DNA of 64,000 nucleotides from assembly GCA_949775045.1 (NCBI GenBank), contig OX459101.1:11644347-11708346 (forward strand). Reading direction: 5' to 3'. The stretch is from Metridium senile. Taxonomy: Eukaryota; Cnidaria; Anthozoa; Actiniaria; Metridiidae. Position 1 is the stretch's first letter; every line of letters begins with the position of its first letter. The notes beneath the pieces are model-generated. The model worked only from the letters and a program-made list of their open reading frames with translations. It was not told the DNA's origin and did no database searches. Shown one piece after another: positions 1 through 10,687 of the stretch. Both the position numbers and the translations under genes were made by a program.

Positions 1-454
1 TGGGATTATTCAAGTACTGTGAGTTATTGCAATCATCCATCTTTTTGGACATAATTCCTAAATTTTTGCTCAAAAACTGTAAAAAAAAAAAAAACACCTA
101 AAAACTGACATTTTTCTGCATTTGATTTACTGTCATCTGATTGGTTAGTTTGTTAATTTTCTGTTATCTCATTGGTTGTTCAAATTGATGCGATGTAGAT
201 TCAAAATGGTGCGATTTAGGCTGAAATCAAGCTTTAAAGAACCAATCAGATTGCAGGATTCACTAGTGATTTCAAAATGGATATAATTAATGTAAAAATT
301 ATCTATGTAAAAATTATCTATGTATTTGCTTTATTATTGTTTTGTAATGCGTTCATAACTATCTTAAAAAGTATCTATAAATAAAAAGGTTTAATATTAA
401 TATATCAATATTTATCAAAATGAGTCTGTTAAGTAAAAGCTTCTTTAAAAAGTA
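1..454. other. AT-rich sequence, no gene seen
   Basis: No coding exon, RNA gene or clear terminal repeat is visible. The final stretch may be more of the LINE tail that resumes at 1455, because the element at 455-1452 interrupts it, but it is too diverged to translate. Confidence 0.5.
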
Positions 455-1452
455 CAGTATGTGTGTACAAATCCGGACAGTGTGCAAATCCGGATATCGA
501 ATTTGTTTAAAAATGAAAACAACATTATAGAATTAAGCATTTTTATGTATTCTATTGTTTAAGAAGTTTTTGTGACAATCGAGATATTTTCAGATAGGAA
601 AAAGAGCGATTTGTCATCGCATGTGAATATGCAAATTCGCAATAAGTCAGTTTTTAACGTGCTCCGAATTACATGTTAAACTTAAAATGGTGATTTTTCT
701 GCAGATTCAAAAATAAGGCCAAAATAATTAGTACGTTTTCAATTGCAAACAATGTTTTATCTTGTGTGAAAAGAAGAGCTTTTAATAGTTTTAAATAAGT
801 GTAGGAGACGGTTTTAGAAATACTACTAAAATCCACTAAGGTTTGTGCAATTCCGGACGATAAAAAAAAAACAAGATTAGCAAACACCCGTAACTTTGAA
901 TTGTAGGTTAAAATGTCGCTTAAAAATATACAATTCAACTGCAGGTTGATTTTGCAAACAAAAGTTATCTTTTGGATAGTTTAATCACCATGCACTATTC
1001 ATTTATAGGACATTTATATTCATTTGCAAAATCCAGAGCACAAAGGCAATTACTCATGTGTGAAATAATTTAGTGCTCAAACGTATTAATCAAGCAACGT
1101 AATTCATGATTTAATTAACACAAATTTATGCTTTAATCTCAAATTTGACTGTGGAAATGGGAAATCTCTCATAAGCATTCGAAAATTAGGAAATAACTTC
1201 AAAGAATTGATTAAACAGAACCTACTTTAATAGTGTCCGGCTTTGCACACAATTGTCCGGAACTGACCACTGAAACTACTTTACAAATATATCCATAACA
1301 TTTTTAAAAATCACTAAAATTGACCAATACTTTATATAAATCTTTATCAGATGTTACCTCATCTCCAGGGAAAATATATTTCCTAAACAATGCATTTAAC
1401 GAATGATATGGCAATTTATTCAAAAACCGTCCGGAATTGCACACACATACTG
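455..1452. mobile_element. Tc1/mariner-type MITE (998 bp)
   Basis: The ends are near-perfect inverted repeats: CAGTATGTGTG at 455 and its reverse complement ending at 1452. TA lies immediately outside both ends (453-454 and 1453-1454). A TA duplication and a CAGT start are the signature of the Tc1/mariner superfamily. Several copies of a TCCGGA-containing motif occur inside (about 470, 490, 850, 1240, 1255 and 1430). No transposase can be translated, so it is non-autonomous. It interrupts minus-strand LINE sequence. Confidence 0.75.
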
Positions 1453-1454
1453 TA

Positions 1455-1752
1455 ATGTTTTTATATTTTTCTTATATGTGTCAATAGGAATATTATTTCG
1501 TAATTCGTGCGTCAGACTGTTCCATAGTTTCGTTGCTGCGACTTTAAAACTTCGATCGCCATAAGATTTTTGATTACTTTATGGAACTTTGAGAAGATTC
1601 TTTGATGCTGATTTAGGTTTCTTGATGGTATATAGTGTTCCAGTAGATCTGTCATGTATTGAGGAGCCATTTCGTTAAGTGCCTTGTATGTTAATAATAA
1701 TATTTTATACTTAACTCGTTGCATCACTGGTAGCCAATGTAGCTCTTCCAAT
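1455..1752 (-). pseudogene. LINE (CR1/L2-like) ORF2 C-terminal remnant
   Basis: The minus-strand translation from about 1751 begins EELHWLPVMQRVKYKILLL and continues TYKALNEMAPQYMTDLLEHY. This is the tail of CR1/L2/Rex-like LINE reverse-transcriptase ORFs (family consensus: LHWLPVxxRIxxKxLLLTYKALxGLAP). A frameshift near 1545 separates it from a second recognisable piece (FKVAATKLWNSL), so it is dead. Only the last 90 or so residues are present, as expected for a 5'-truncated copy. It is split from sequence to its left by the mariner-type MITE. Confidence 0.8.
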
Positions 1753-2642
1753 TTTGTAGTTTGTCGATGGACTTCTGTTAAAATGCTCCTTTGCTTGTAT
1801 TTCTTATGTGTTCTTCTAGATTAATGTTCTTGTCAAATGTGACTCCTAAGTTACGAACAGAGATTGAGGTGTTGATACTTTCACCACATACGCTAAGGCT
1901 CTCAATATTATTATATCATGCTTTGATATATATCATGCTTTGATATATGCTTTGTCATTCGGTCTATTTTATTTTTCCTTATTTTAAGTCGTCCATCCTC
2001 TGTTTACATAGTAAGCCTAATTTCCGTGCGCTATAAGGGCGCGGCTACTAAGTTTGTCATTCGGTCTTTTATATTTTTCTTTATTTTTAGTCACCCCCCC
2101 CCCCCCCCCCCCCCCCCCCCCGCCCCCACACTACATCCTTCATACACGCTTCTCTTCAGTTTCCACCATCCTATATTCGACCAAACCTAATTAAGTCAGT
2201 GCATCAATATTCTGTATTCTGGCCCATCGAGTACACGTTAGTAAATAATTATGATGATTAATTTTGTGAGGGTGTTGATGGTAATGATTTTCGTGATTAT
2301 GATGACGGTCTGGTGATGGTGATGACGATGATAGAAATGATGATGTTCATAATATTTATTATAATAATGGTGATGATGGTGATCGTGGTGGTGGCGATGG
2401 AGATGATGATAATGATGGTGGTAATAATAATGATGGTTGTGGTGATGGCTGTGGTGGTGGCCGGCCAGATGAAAAAGAATGACATCAATGACAACGCAGT
2501 CATTGCACGTCCATGTCTAAGCAAGCTTAACAATCTGCATTATTACCTTTATAATATATATGTAGTTGGAAGAGCACCAATTCACAATGACGATTTCTAT
2601 GTATATATCAACGAGAAAACGTTTTCTCATTTATTACCCCAG
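1753..2642. repeat. Simple-sequence region: poly-C and ATG-rich tract
   Basis: It contains a near-homopolymeric C run at 2093-2121 and a degenerate ATG/GTG trinucleotide tract at about 2297-2460. A short direct duplication (TTTGTCATTCGGTCT at 1953 and 2051) precedes the C run. The open frames here are produced by the trinucleotide repeat. No exon is seen. The last bases before 2643 form the acceptor of the discoidin exon. Confidence 0.6.
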
Positions 2643-3633
2643 AATGCAAAGTGAGTATGCCTCTTGGAATGCAAAGCAAAGCTATCCCTGACTCCAAGAT
2701 CACCGCCTCTACGTCCTATAGTAGTTACTACTTGCCATCCAAAGCAAGACTTAATATGGATTCGTATGGATGGACGCCTGAAGCGGCGAGGCTTGGGGAG
2801 TGGTTACAAGTTGATCTCGGCAGTGTAGGCGTGGTCACTGGTATCGCTACACAAGGCTCAAAGCTAGCCACCACGGAATGGATGAAGAGCTACAGCCTGC
2901 AGTACAGCGTAGATGGGAGTGCCTTTCATAAGTATAAAGCAGGCGAGTCAACCATGTATATTCTCTACTTTTACATAAACATAATGCCTTCTGTTTGGGT
3001 TGTTTCACCTCAATATTTGAAAGCTACATTTAAACTCAAAATACAATGCCTTTAAGCTTATATCCAATATCTATAAATCTTTATTCAACTTGAATAGTAA
3101 ATATATATGAGAGCATTAATAATATTTTGTCTAAAGTATCAGTTAATCTTATCGTCACTTGTGCTTGATAGGCACCTACATTAAAGATCGGCAGAGCTAA
3201 CAAACTCAACATACACTATTAATTCGAAATGTCCGCCCCATAATTTTAACACAGGAAACCCACCATCGATAATAATTATCGTGAAGCTACGGCTTTTACA
3301 ATAAAACTGATATGACACATCATTCTTTAATATTATTTGAATATGTAAATTGGGGAGCGGGAGGGGAGTGGATATTATTATTATTCAAATTTGCTTGATT
3401 TGAATTACCGAATAGGTTTGATTTGAACTACAATAGCTACACATGACATAACGTAACTTTTCTAACATTTTCAATCTACGTAAACAGACAAGGTTGTGGC
3501 AGGGAATGTTGACAAAGAGTCGGTGGTGAAGCACGACCTCAATCCTCCCATCCGTGCTCGGTACATCAAGATCTATCCAAAGACCTGGAATAGTTATCCT
3601 TCAACGAGAATGGAACTTTACGGCTGCAAATAA
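2643..3633 (+). CDS. Discoidin (F5/8 type C) domain protein, last two exons
   Basis: Exon 2643-2942 and exon 3488-3633 join in frame to encode a complete F5/8 type C (discoidin) domain, the extracellular carbohydrate- or lipid-binding beta-sandwich. The domain starts with a Cys-Lys (xAA TGC AAA), runs through SKARLNMDSYGWTPEA, GEWLQVDLG and SYSLQYSVDG, and after the junction through KHDLNPPIRARYIKIYPKTW to MELYGCK and TAA at 3631-3633. The first and last cysteines are the family's disulfide pair. The acceptor CCCCAG|AA precedes 2643 and TACGTAAACAG|AC precedes 3488. Both boundaries are phase 1, typical of shuffled extracellular modules. The only donor that restores the family sequence is AG|GCGAGT at 2943, so this is a GC-AG intron. 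Upstream exons (signal peptide, probably EGF) lie outside the window. A poly(A) signal follows. Confidence 0.88.
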
Positions 3634-3644
3634 GGTAATAATAT

Positions 3645-3650
3645 AATAAA
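3645..3650 (+). other. Candidate poly(A) signal AATAAA
   Basis: AATAAA lies 12 bases after the discoidin-gene stop codon. The region is AT-rich, so a chance match cannot be excluded. Confidence 0.4.
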
Positions 3651-3989
3651 TTGAAAATCCATTTGTGGGTTGAGGCATATTTCTCAATTTTGAATTTGTA
3701 TTGTTCTGATCTTGTTTTAGTTTACCTTGCTTATACCATGCGAGCACGTCAAGAACTGACCAAGGACAGAAATGACTCTACTGAAGTTAAATAGTTAAAA
3801 ATAAGTTTAAATGATGTTAAAATATAAAGCTAGCATTCTTCGGATAGAAAACTAAACTACACTAAGTTACGAATAAAGATATTGCATTGAAATGATGGAC
3901 TCATTTGTTTACTGAAACTGGAAAACATTTTTGAAAGACGGACGATTAGTATAGACTGCGCAGAGGCATTGTGGGTAATTCATATTAAC

Positions 3990-4165
3990 CCGAATCAAGG
4001 TGTTTACAATCATTATTCTCGTCAAGAACATGGAGGTTATTGTTGAGATATTACGGACATACATCTAAATTGAATAATTGAGGTGCTTACAATCTTTATT
4101 CTCGTCAAGATCATGGAGGTTATTGTTAAGATATTATAGACATACATCTGAATAAACAAAATACA
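3990..4165. repeat. Tandem duplication of an 85-90-bp unit
   Basis: Two diverged head-to-tail copies share CTCGTCAAGA, CATGGAGGTTATTGTT and GACATACATCT. No coding role is evident. The rest of 3651-4458 holds nothing recognisable. Confidence 0.65.
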
Positions 4166-4458
4166 GTAATCGCAGCTTTTTTGACCTGTTTTGGTGAATG
4201 TCGTCTCGATCGATATTTTCACGATTGCTCGAAGTTATGTCTATACAGACTGCGGTGCACCTCGACTCCATGCTGCCCATTTTACAAACTAATTTCAACC
4301 CCTTTGCTGAGCTCGGAGATTATCATACTTTTTACTGTAGTTGAAGATCAACGTAAAGTTTATATATTCGCAGAAAAATTAAAATTTTCGCCCCCTGCAT
4401 GGCTGATATACTACGCGCGAAACTAAATTTGTCACGTGACCGAGTTTCGTACCTTGTC

Positions 4459-4578
4459 CTATCCAAAATGGCCATATATTCCCACGGGAGATGATTTAAT
4501 GATATGCAAGACTATATAACAAGGGGCATGCAATTAATTCATTGTCATTTGCTCAAACTGCCGAAACGAACAACATCG
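4459..4578. repeat. Dispersed repeat, first copy (second at 8153-8271)
   Basis: About 120 bp starting CTATCCAAAATGGCCATATA is almost identical to 8153-8271 in the same orientation, 3.7 kb away. The copies diverge beyond CGAACAACATCGA. The first continues into a possible transposase remnant; the second runs into unrelated sequence. It looks like a terminal or subterminal segment of one transposon family. Confidence 0.75.
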
Positions 4579-4857
4579 ACCCTGTTGGTAGATTTCAACC
4601 ACGTTGGACAGCTAACCGAACAACGAAGCTCCCTGAGACGAACGCATCTTACTAGTGGCAGCGTCTTCTGTTTAAAGCAAAAGTGTTCGGCTTTCTACTC
4701 GTGTATCGACTGCGACGTGTTGGTGAACACGTGTCTTCGTAAGCACACCAAAAGGACTACCTCAAGTTGGAAGACTTCGAGCAACAAAGCGCCTCAACGT
4801 GAACGTACTGTTACCCTAGTTCAGCTCTTTTCTTGCAAAGTTTCAGGTGGTTGAGTC
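4579..4857 (+). pseudogene. Possible piggyBac-type transposase C-terminal Cys-rich remnant
   Basis: The plus frame contains a cysteine-rich stretch, CLKQKCSAFYSCIDCDVLVN followed by TCLRKHTK. The C...C-x2-C...C..H spacing resembles the C-terminal zinc-binding domain of piggyBac transposases. Upstream, the frame carries nothing diagnostic. The short dispersed repeat immediately before it fits a mobile origin. The resemblance is weak and could be coincidental. No intact catalytic domain is visible. Confidence 0.28.
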
Positions 4858-4899
4858 TGTGTCACCACTGTATATATTTGTTTTGGCCTGGTTGAGCCT

Positions 4900-6200
4900 A
4901 TAGTTCAACGAAAATTCATCTAGTTTATTGGGTCCTTCGGACCGGGCACGAATACTGAATATGTGGTTCAGGTGTCGATTAGTTTGTATTTGGCGGTGGC
5001 TGATAACCCAGTCGAAATTCATTTAGTTTAGTTGGTCCTTCGGACCGGGCACGAATACTGAATAGGAGTTCAGGTGCCGATAAGTTTGTGTTTGGCGGGG
5101 GCTGAATTCTATTTATTCAGTCAAAATTCATCTAGTTTAGTGGTCCTTCGGACCGGGCACGAATACTGAATATGTGGTTCAGGTGTCGATAAGTTTGTAT
5201 TTGGCGGTGGCTGATAACCCAGTCGAAATTCATTTAGTTTAGTTGGTCCTTTGGACCGGGCACGAATACTGAATAGGAGTTCAGGTGCCGATAAGTTGTG
5301 TTTGGCGGTGGCTGAATTCTATTTATTCAGTCAAAATTCATCTAGTTTATTGGGTCCTTCGGACCGGGCACGAATACTGAATATGTGATTCAGGTGTCGA
5401 TAAGTTTGTATTTGGCGGTGGCTGAATAACCCAGTCGAAATTCATTTAGTTTAGTTGGTCCTTCGGACCGGGCACGAATACTGAATAGGAGTTCAGGTGC
5501 CGATAAGTTTGTGTTTGGCGGTGGCTGAATTCTATTTATTCAGTCAAAATTCATCTAGCTTAGTGGGTCCTTCGGACCGGGCACGAATACTGAATATGTG
5601 ATTCAGGTGTCGATAAATTTGTATTTAGTGGGGGGCTGAATAATTCAGTCGAAATGTATTTAGTTAATTGGTCCTTCGGACCGGGCACGAATACTGAATA
5701 GGGATTTCAGGTGTCGATAAGTTTGTAGTTGGCGGTGGCTGAATTCCGTTTATTCAGTCGAAAAATTCATTTATTCTAGTTGGTCCTTCGGACCGGGCAC
5801 GAACACTGAATATATGTCAGGTGCCGATAAACTTGTGTGTATTAATAAAGCTGGCGGTGTATAATTGAATGTTATCCTGTCAAAACCCATTAGTTTTGGT
5901 CCTTGGGACCGGGCACGAACACTGAATATAATGTCAGGTATCGATAAACCTGTGTGTAAGCTGGCGGTGTATAATTGAATGTTATTCTGTCAAAACCCAT
6001 TTCGTTTTGGTCCTTTGGACCGGGCACGAACACTGAATATATTGTCAGGTGCCAATATGTGTATAAATTGCCGGTAAATATAGTGGAATGTTATTCCGTC
6101 GAAACTCGTTCAGTTTTTGGTCCATCGGAACGGGCACAAATATTGAGTATAATTTCGAGTGCCGATAAGTTTTGCAATTTAATGTGACTGGGTGTTAACA
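4900..6200. repeat. 107-bp satellite array, about 12 units
   Basis: Units are anchored by GGTCCTTCGGACCGGGCACG at roughly 4935, 5041, 5149, 5253, 5360, 5466, 5573, 5678, 5788, 5903, 6015 and 6127. The core GGTCC-TTC-GGACC is a short perfect hairpin in every good copy. Two subtypes alternate in the first half (one with a TGTGGTTCAGGTGTCGATAA type interior, one with AGGAGTTCAGGTGCCGATAA), giving an apparent 210-bp higher-order unit. Copies decay toward the right end. No protein is encoded. Confidence 0.88.
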
Positions 6201-6714
6201 TCGGATATGTTCTGTTCCGATCAGTTTGACCGGGTAAGATATACAATTCATGTGCACATAATATATTTTGGAGTGCGGTGGAAACTTGTCCAATCTAAGT
6301 TCATTTTGTTTTAGGACTTTTGTTGTGGTCCAGGCACGCTAAGGAATGCAGAAACTTGTTAGGTGAATCTATTAGGATTGTTTGTTATCAAAAAGCCTGA
6401 ATGACAATGACTTTCCAGTGATGTGTAAATGAACTCCAATGGTTTATTGTGAGACAGCGGTAAGCACGTGGCAAGTTACTTAGTTGTCATCACAACGCGT
6501 GACATGTCAAAATGGTTGTGTTACATGATTATCATACAAAACTGGGATACCGTTACAATGAGTGTCTAACTAGTAAGGGAGAAGAAATCAATTGACCACA
6601 CATTTTGCCCCGCATTTTTGACCCGGGGCGAGCGTCGGGCTCGCCGGCAGTTATGTTATGGGCGTGGATTTAGTTTGTGTGACACCCATGTGAGAGAAGC
6701 CATGAGTGAGAGTA

Positions 6715-7383
6715 TTTAACGATACAGAACTTATGAATGAAAGGAGTATTCTGAAAATTGCTGGGAATGAAATTGTAAATGTGAAAGAATTTAAGTACCT
6801 TGGTCATATGTTTTCATAGTGACGTGAAGGAATCGGTTGTGGATAATAGAATGCTTAGTGCAAATGGGAAATTTCATGAACTAAATAACGTATTGACTAA
6901 TCACAAAGTGTCAATGAAAACCCGTAAAAAAAAAAAAATTGCTTGAATCCTGTATTAGATCAAGACTTACTTACTGTACTCAGCTACCGAAAGAAAATGA
7001 TAGGAAAAAGTTAGAATTGTGTTGGTAGGGTTTCCTGAGAAGAATGGTAAGGAATGGATGGGAACGAAAAAACGAACAGTGAAGGAGAAGAAACGTATGC
7101 ACTTAAATACAGAAACATAGATCTGGAGAGAATTGTTGGAACCTCATCAATACGAGATTTTATATACATAAGATATTTGAAGTATATCGCACATGTGTGC
7201 AGAAGAACGAACTCGCACTTGACGAAACAATTACTATTCATAAACGCATCAGCCAAATTTGTTAGAGATCCTTGGATCAAAATAGAGAAACTGCTAAATG
7301 TTGATAAAGAACAAGCTAAAAGATCTACGCAAGACAGAAAAGCCTTCAATGGACTACTACAACAGAATTTTGTTTCTCTGTAG
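6715..7383 (+). pseudogene. LINE reverse-transcriptase 3' remnant
   Basis: The sequence reads as the post-RT part of a non-LTR ORF2. NVKEFKYLGHMFS matches the KYLGH block that follows the RT catalytic domain. It continues through a piece ending GFLRRMVRNGWERK and then RNIDLERIVGTSSIRDFIYI and YLKYIAHVCRRTNSHLTKQL to a TAG at 7381-7383. There is one frame break near 6818, in-frame stops near 6950 and 7028, and an A-run at 6927-6939. It is 5'-truncated and dead. The open frame 7054-7383 is its best-preserved part. Confidence 0.8.
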
Positions 7384-7569
7384 TAATATGTCCCCACTGA
7401 GTAACTAATCGTTTAATAGTGGAATAAAACTGATACTGATACTGAGACACCACGTGTATATGCATTTCGTGATTTAAAAACTTTGTTTCATTACCGGCTT
7501 TGTTTGAGCTATTGTCCAAAAGAATGATGAGATTGTGAAGAGCAATGTGAGTGTATGTGTACTGTGGCG

Positions 7570-7805
7570 CGGTGTGGACTGGGATCCTCTGGTGGCTAAT
7601 TTTCCCGGGGTTCACTGAAACCCAGCTCTAGCAGCTGTGCCGGGATTGTTGGCCGCCATTGGTCTCTCTATTCATACTGTTGAAGGTAAACAGGAAAGCC
7701 TGTAAAACGTCTCAAAAAAGAAAGAAAAAATCGTTAAAAGACACAACTTATTAACCTAAGCGATTATAGAGGGACCAATGGTGGTCGGCAACAATTCCGG
7801 CCGGT
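7570..7805. repeat. Palindromic short interspersed repeat
   Basis: GCCGGGATTGTTGGCCGCCA at about 7639 is matched in inverted orientation by sequence ending near 7803 (arms of about 35 bp). An A-rich segment (AAAAAAGAAAGAAAAAA) lies between the arms. It is a small foldback or SINE-like repeat without coding content. Confidence 0.5.
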
Positions 7806-7893
7806 TTTGAAGTGGAACAAGATGAGATTGGGAGAAAGCCAAAGGGAACCAATACACGCTTGAGATGAGGATGGGATAAGATTGGGAGTGAGG

Positions 7894-7985
7894 TATGGAT
7901 AAGATGAGTATGGGGTATTAAGGTATGGGGTATTAAGGTATGGGTATTAAGGTATGGGTATTAAGGTATGGGTATTAAGGTATGG
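7894..7985. repeat. 15-bp minisatellite
   Basis: At least six units of GGTATGGG(G)TATTAA stand in a row. It is simple tandem expansion. Confidence 0.8.
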
Positions 7986-8068
7986 GGAATGAATTAGATG
8001 GGTCCTTCGCGAGGGAGAAGTGAGATGGAGTGATGATGGAAGTGAGAGCGAACGGATCTGTGTAATTG

Positions 8069-8562
8069 TTCCCCCACGGGAACAATGGAGTTTCTCAATT
8101 CCCAACTCTTAATCATCGATCCGTGGAACAATGGCCAGTTTGGATATACTACTATCCAAAATGGCCATATATTCCCACGGGAGATGATTTAATGATATGC
8201 AAGACTATATAACAAGGGGCATGCAATTAATTCATTGTCATTTGCTCAAACTGCCGAAACGAACAACATCGAACCGGATAGACTGATGAAATGGTAGGGC
8301 GGGGGGGAGGGTACAGGGCAGCGAGTGTCCAAAGTGCCTTTCGGTGTTATGCTGAAAAAGAGATTCGCTGAATAGGAGAGTGTCTACAAGCAAGCAGTAG
8401 TTTTGTTTCACCCACCCACCCTCCCTCCCTCTTCTTAGAGTTCTGATTGGCCGTTGTCTCTCCGGATCTGCTCCATTGTTCCCCCACGGGAACAATGGAG
8501 TTTCTCAATTCCCAACTCTTAATCATCGATCCGTGGAACAATGGCCAGTTTGGATATACTAC
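8069..8562. repeat. Direct repeat pair around a dispersed-repeat copy
   Basis: TTCCCCCACGGGAACAATGG starts an 83-bp segment at 8069 that recurs at 8476 in the same orientation, 407 bp apart. Between them sits the second copy of the 4459 repeat (8153-8271). The arrangement suggests a nested or rearranged mobile element. The flank to 9115 contains GC-rich CGCGCG motifs and C-runs at about 9031-9075, with no gene. Confidence 0.65.
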
Positions 8563-9231
8563 AAATCCTACTCACTTCGACACCGCGCGACTTTGACAAA
8601 AAGCCACAGGAATCCCATCCGCGCGTATTCAAACAAATACACAACAGGAAGCCCGCCCGCGCGCTTAAATATTAACATGGCGCGCGAGGTGCGCGGTAAA
8701 AAAAATATTTTATGCGCTTTAGAAAAAATCCTCAGATCGAGTAGTTGGTCTGCCTGTGTTCTAGCTCGTGTTTAAAAAATATTGCACCGAGTTATATCCA
8801 CTATTTACAAGAATAATGACTGTAAACGAACAATCAATTATTCATTCGTCGAACGTCAGTAATATCTGTTTATAAGAATCAATAGATGGTCTCTAAGACG
8901 TAAATAATTGATGAGTGAATCAAGCAAACATACACCTGCCTCTCGCCTTCTATCTCAATAATAATCTATCGAAGAAAATACATCAAAGAAATGGAAAGAA
9001 AAAACAACAGACAATAAATAATCCTACTCCCTCCCCCCCCCCTCTCCCCCTCTTCCCTCCCCCCCCCCCCCCTTCTCAACCTATTAATTCTCCGTTTTAC
9101 TATACGCGTATTTGAAGACCTACTTTCGCCCTTGATGCACTGCACCTGTTTGTTTTTGTATTGAAATAGTGTTCAAAGGCTTGCAAACGATCATTCTCGA
9201 AGTAGCTCAGTAAATATTCGCCGCCACAGTA

Positions 9232-9320
9232 TGGAAAAAGTCGAAACAATTGTGAGGCCACTGGGGATCGAACTCGGGACCTTTCTTGCTGCGCAAGCCG
9301 ACCACTAACAAACTGAGATC
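9232..9320 (-). repeat. tRNA-derived SINE fragment
   Basis: On the minus strand the segment contains GAGTTCGATCCC, a good pol III B box. An A-box-like TTAGTGGTCGGCTTGCG lies about 45 bases upstream, as in a tRNA head. The acceptor stem does not fold into a convincing tRNA, so a SINE head is more likely than a functional gene. Confidence 0.5.
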
Positions 9321-10687
9321 ATCTTGTTTAGAAAAATAAACCCTGAGATCATGCAGCAGTCTGTATCTTAACTGACTTTACTTACTTTTCAAGACTCTTT
9401 ATCTTCAGAAAATCAACTTTTCTAAACTATACATCTTGATGTAAATCTTATTTTTATGTGAACAAAATTGCATGTAAATATTTTAACGGTTGTAATTTAT
9501 AAATTTTAGAAGTTTAGTATTAACATAGAAGAGTTACTGTGGAAATGTTAATAAAGCCATTATTATTAATAATAATATTTAAAATAAACAACGTTTTATG
9601 GTAAACATATCCATAACTATACACCACAACAATGGAAAAAAGCCATTTATGAGTAAAGATCCAATCGCAAACAGATATGATAGGCTGTTTTTGTTGATTA
9701 ATCATATATATTTATCTATATTATTTTACTTATTTGACATAGATCGGACATAGCAGTAGCCGACAAAGTCCAACCACGGTCCCAAAGATATTATTGGGTG
9801 CCATAGTGACAGCACTATTCGTTAGGTTTCGTTCTTGTTTGTTTTTAGCGGCTTGTACTAGGCTATTCTGTGAAATTGTTGTTTGTGAGTAATACGTGGG
9901 ATCTTTGCCATTCACTGACACCAAAATATCAAAGGTGCCGACTATTTACTTTTGATTGGCAATAGCAAAAACAAAACAAGTTCATATTGAACAAGCCGTA
10001 TACAAATTTCTGAGCTTGCAGATTGAGATAATATATTCCAAACTCCAAGTTATTTAGAATTTGTCTAAACGCGAATATTATATATAATTGGCCAACACAA
10101 ATGGGACACGAGATCCACATGCATCTACAAGGCACCTACCATCACTTATGTATAATTACTAGTAAACCTATAAAAATAATACAAAATAAAATAAGTAAAT
10201 GAATAAATAAATGAATAAATAAATGAATGAATAATCATCAGTAATTTAATGAAAGTAGGCAAAGCATTCTGGTCTTGGTAGTATATGACACCATAATGCA
10301 AAGCGCCTATTATCGAATATAATTGGGGACATTTAATTTGAATGGAAGTTTTAATGTCAATTAGGAATCAACCATTTGATGGAAGAGGATTTTTTGATAC
10401 AAGATTTTGTTTTGCCCTCGAGGCTTTGTACGATTTTTTTTCAGGTTTTATTTGTTGTTTACGATATTGTTTTCAAGGTTAAAGCTGTGCGCGATAATTT
10501 GGGGGAAATCCCGCCTTTTTGCACCGAACAGCGGGGATTTGGTTCGATAGAAACGCTACATAAACAAATCAATATACCAATTAATAATTAATGTATCTAC
10601 AAAGAGATATGTCAATATTAGATCTAGAACTTGATCAGTTTCACCTGCGAAGTTGTTGAAAACGCAGTAGTTTAGTGTTGTTACAAA
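9321..10687. other. Intergenic AT-rich sequence and 5' flank of the PAN-EGF gene
   Basis: No coding exon or structured repeat is seen apart from a short AAAT/GAAT-rich tract at about 10185-10235. The last few hundred bases must hold the promoter of the gene starting at 10688. No convincing core-promoter motif could be assigned. Confidence 0.5.

Noticed and set aside
2313..2654. Met-rich open frame on the plus strand
   Set aside because: It is made by the ATG/GTG microsatellite and runs into the discoidin acceptor in another frame.
4900..6200. CRISPR-like array
   Set aside because: The whole 107-bp unit is repeated with no unique spacers. The same applies to the 66-, 86-, 104- and 105-bp arrays, and the genome is eukaryotic.
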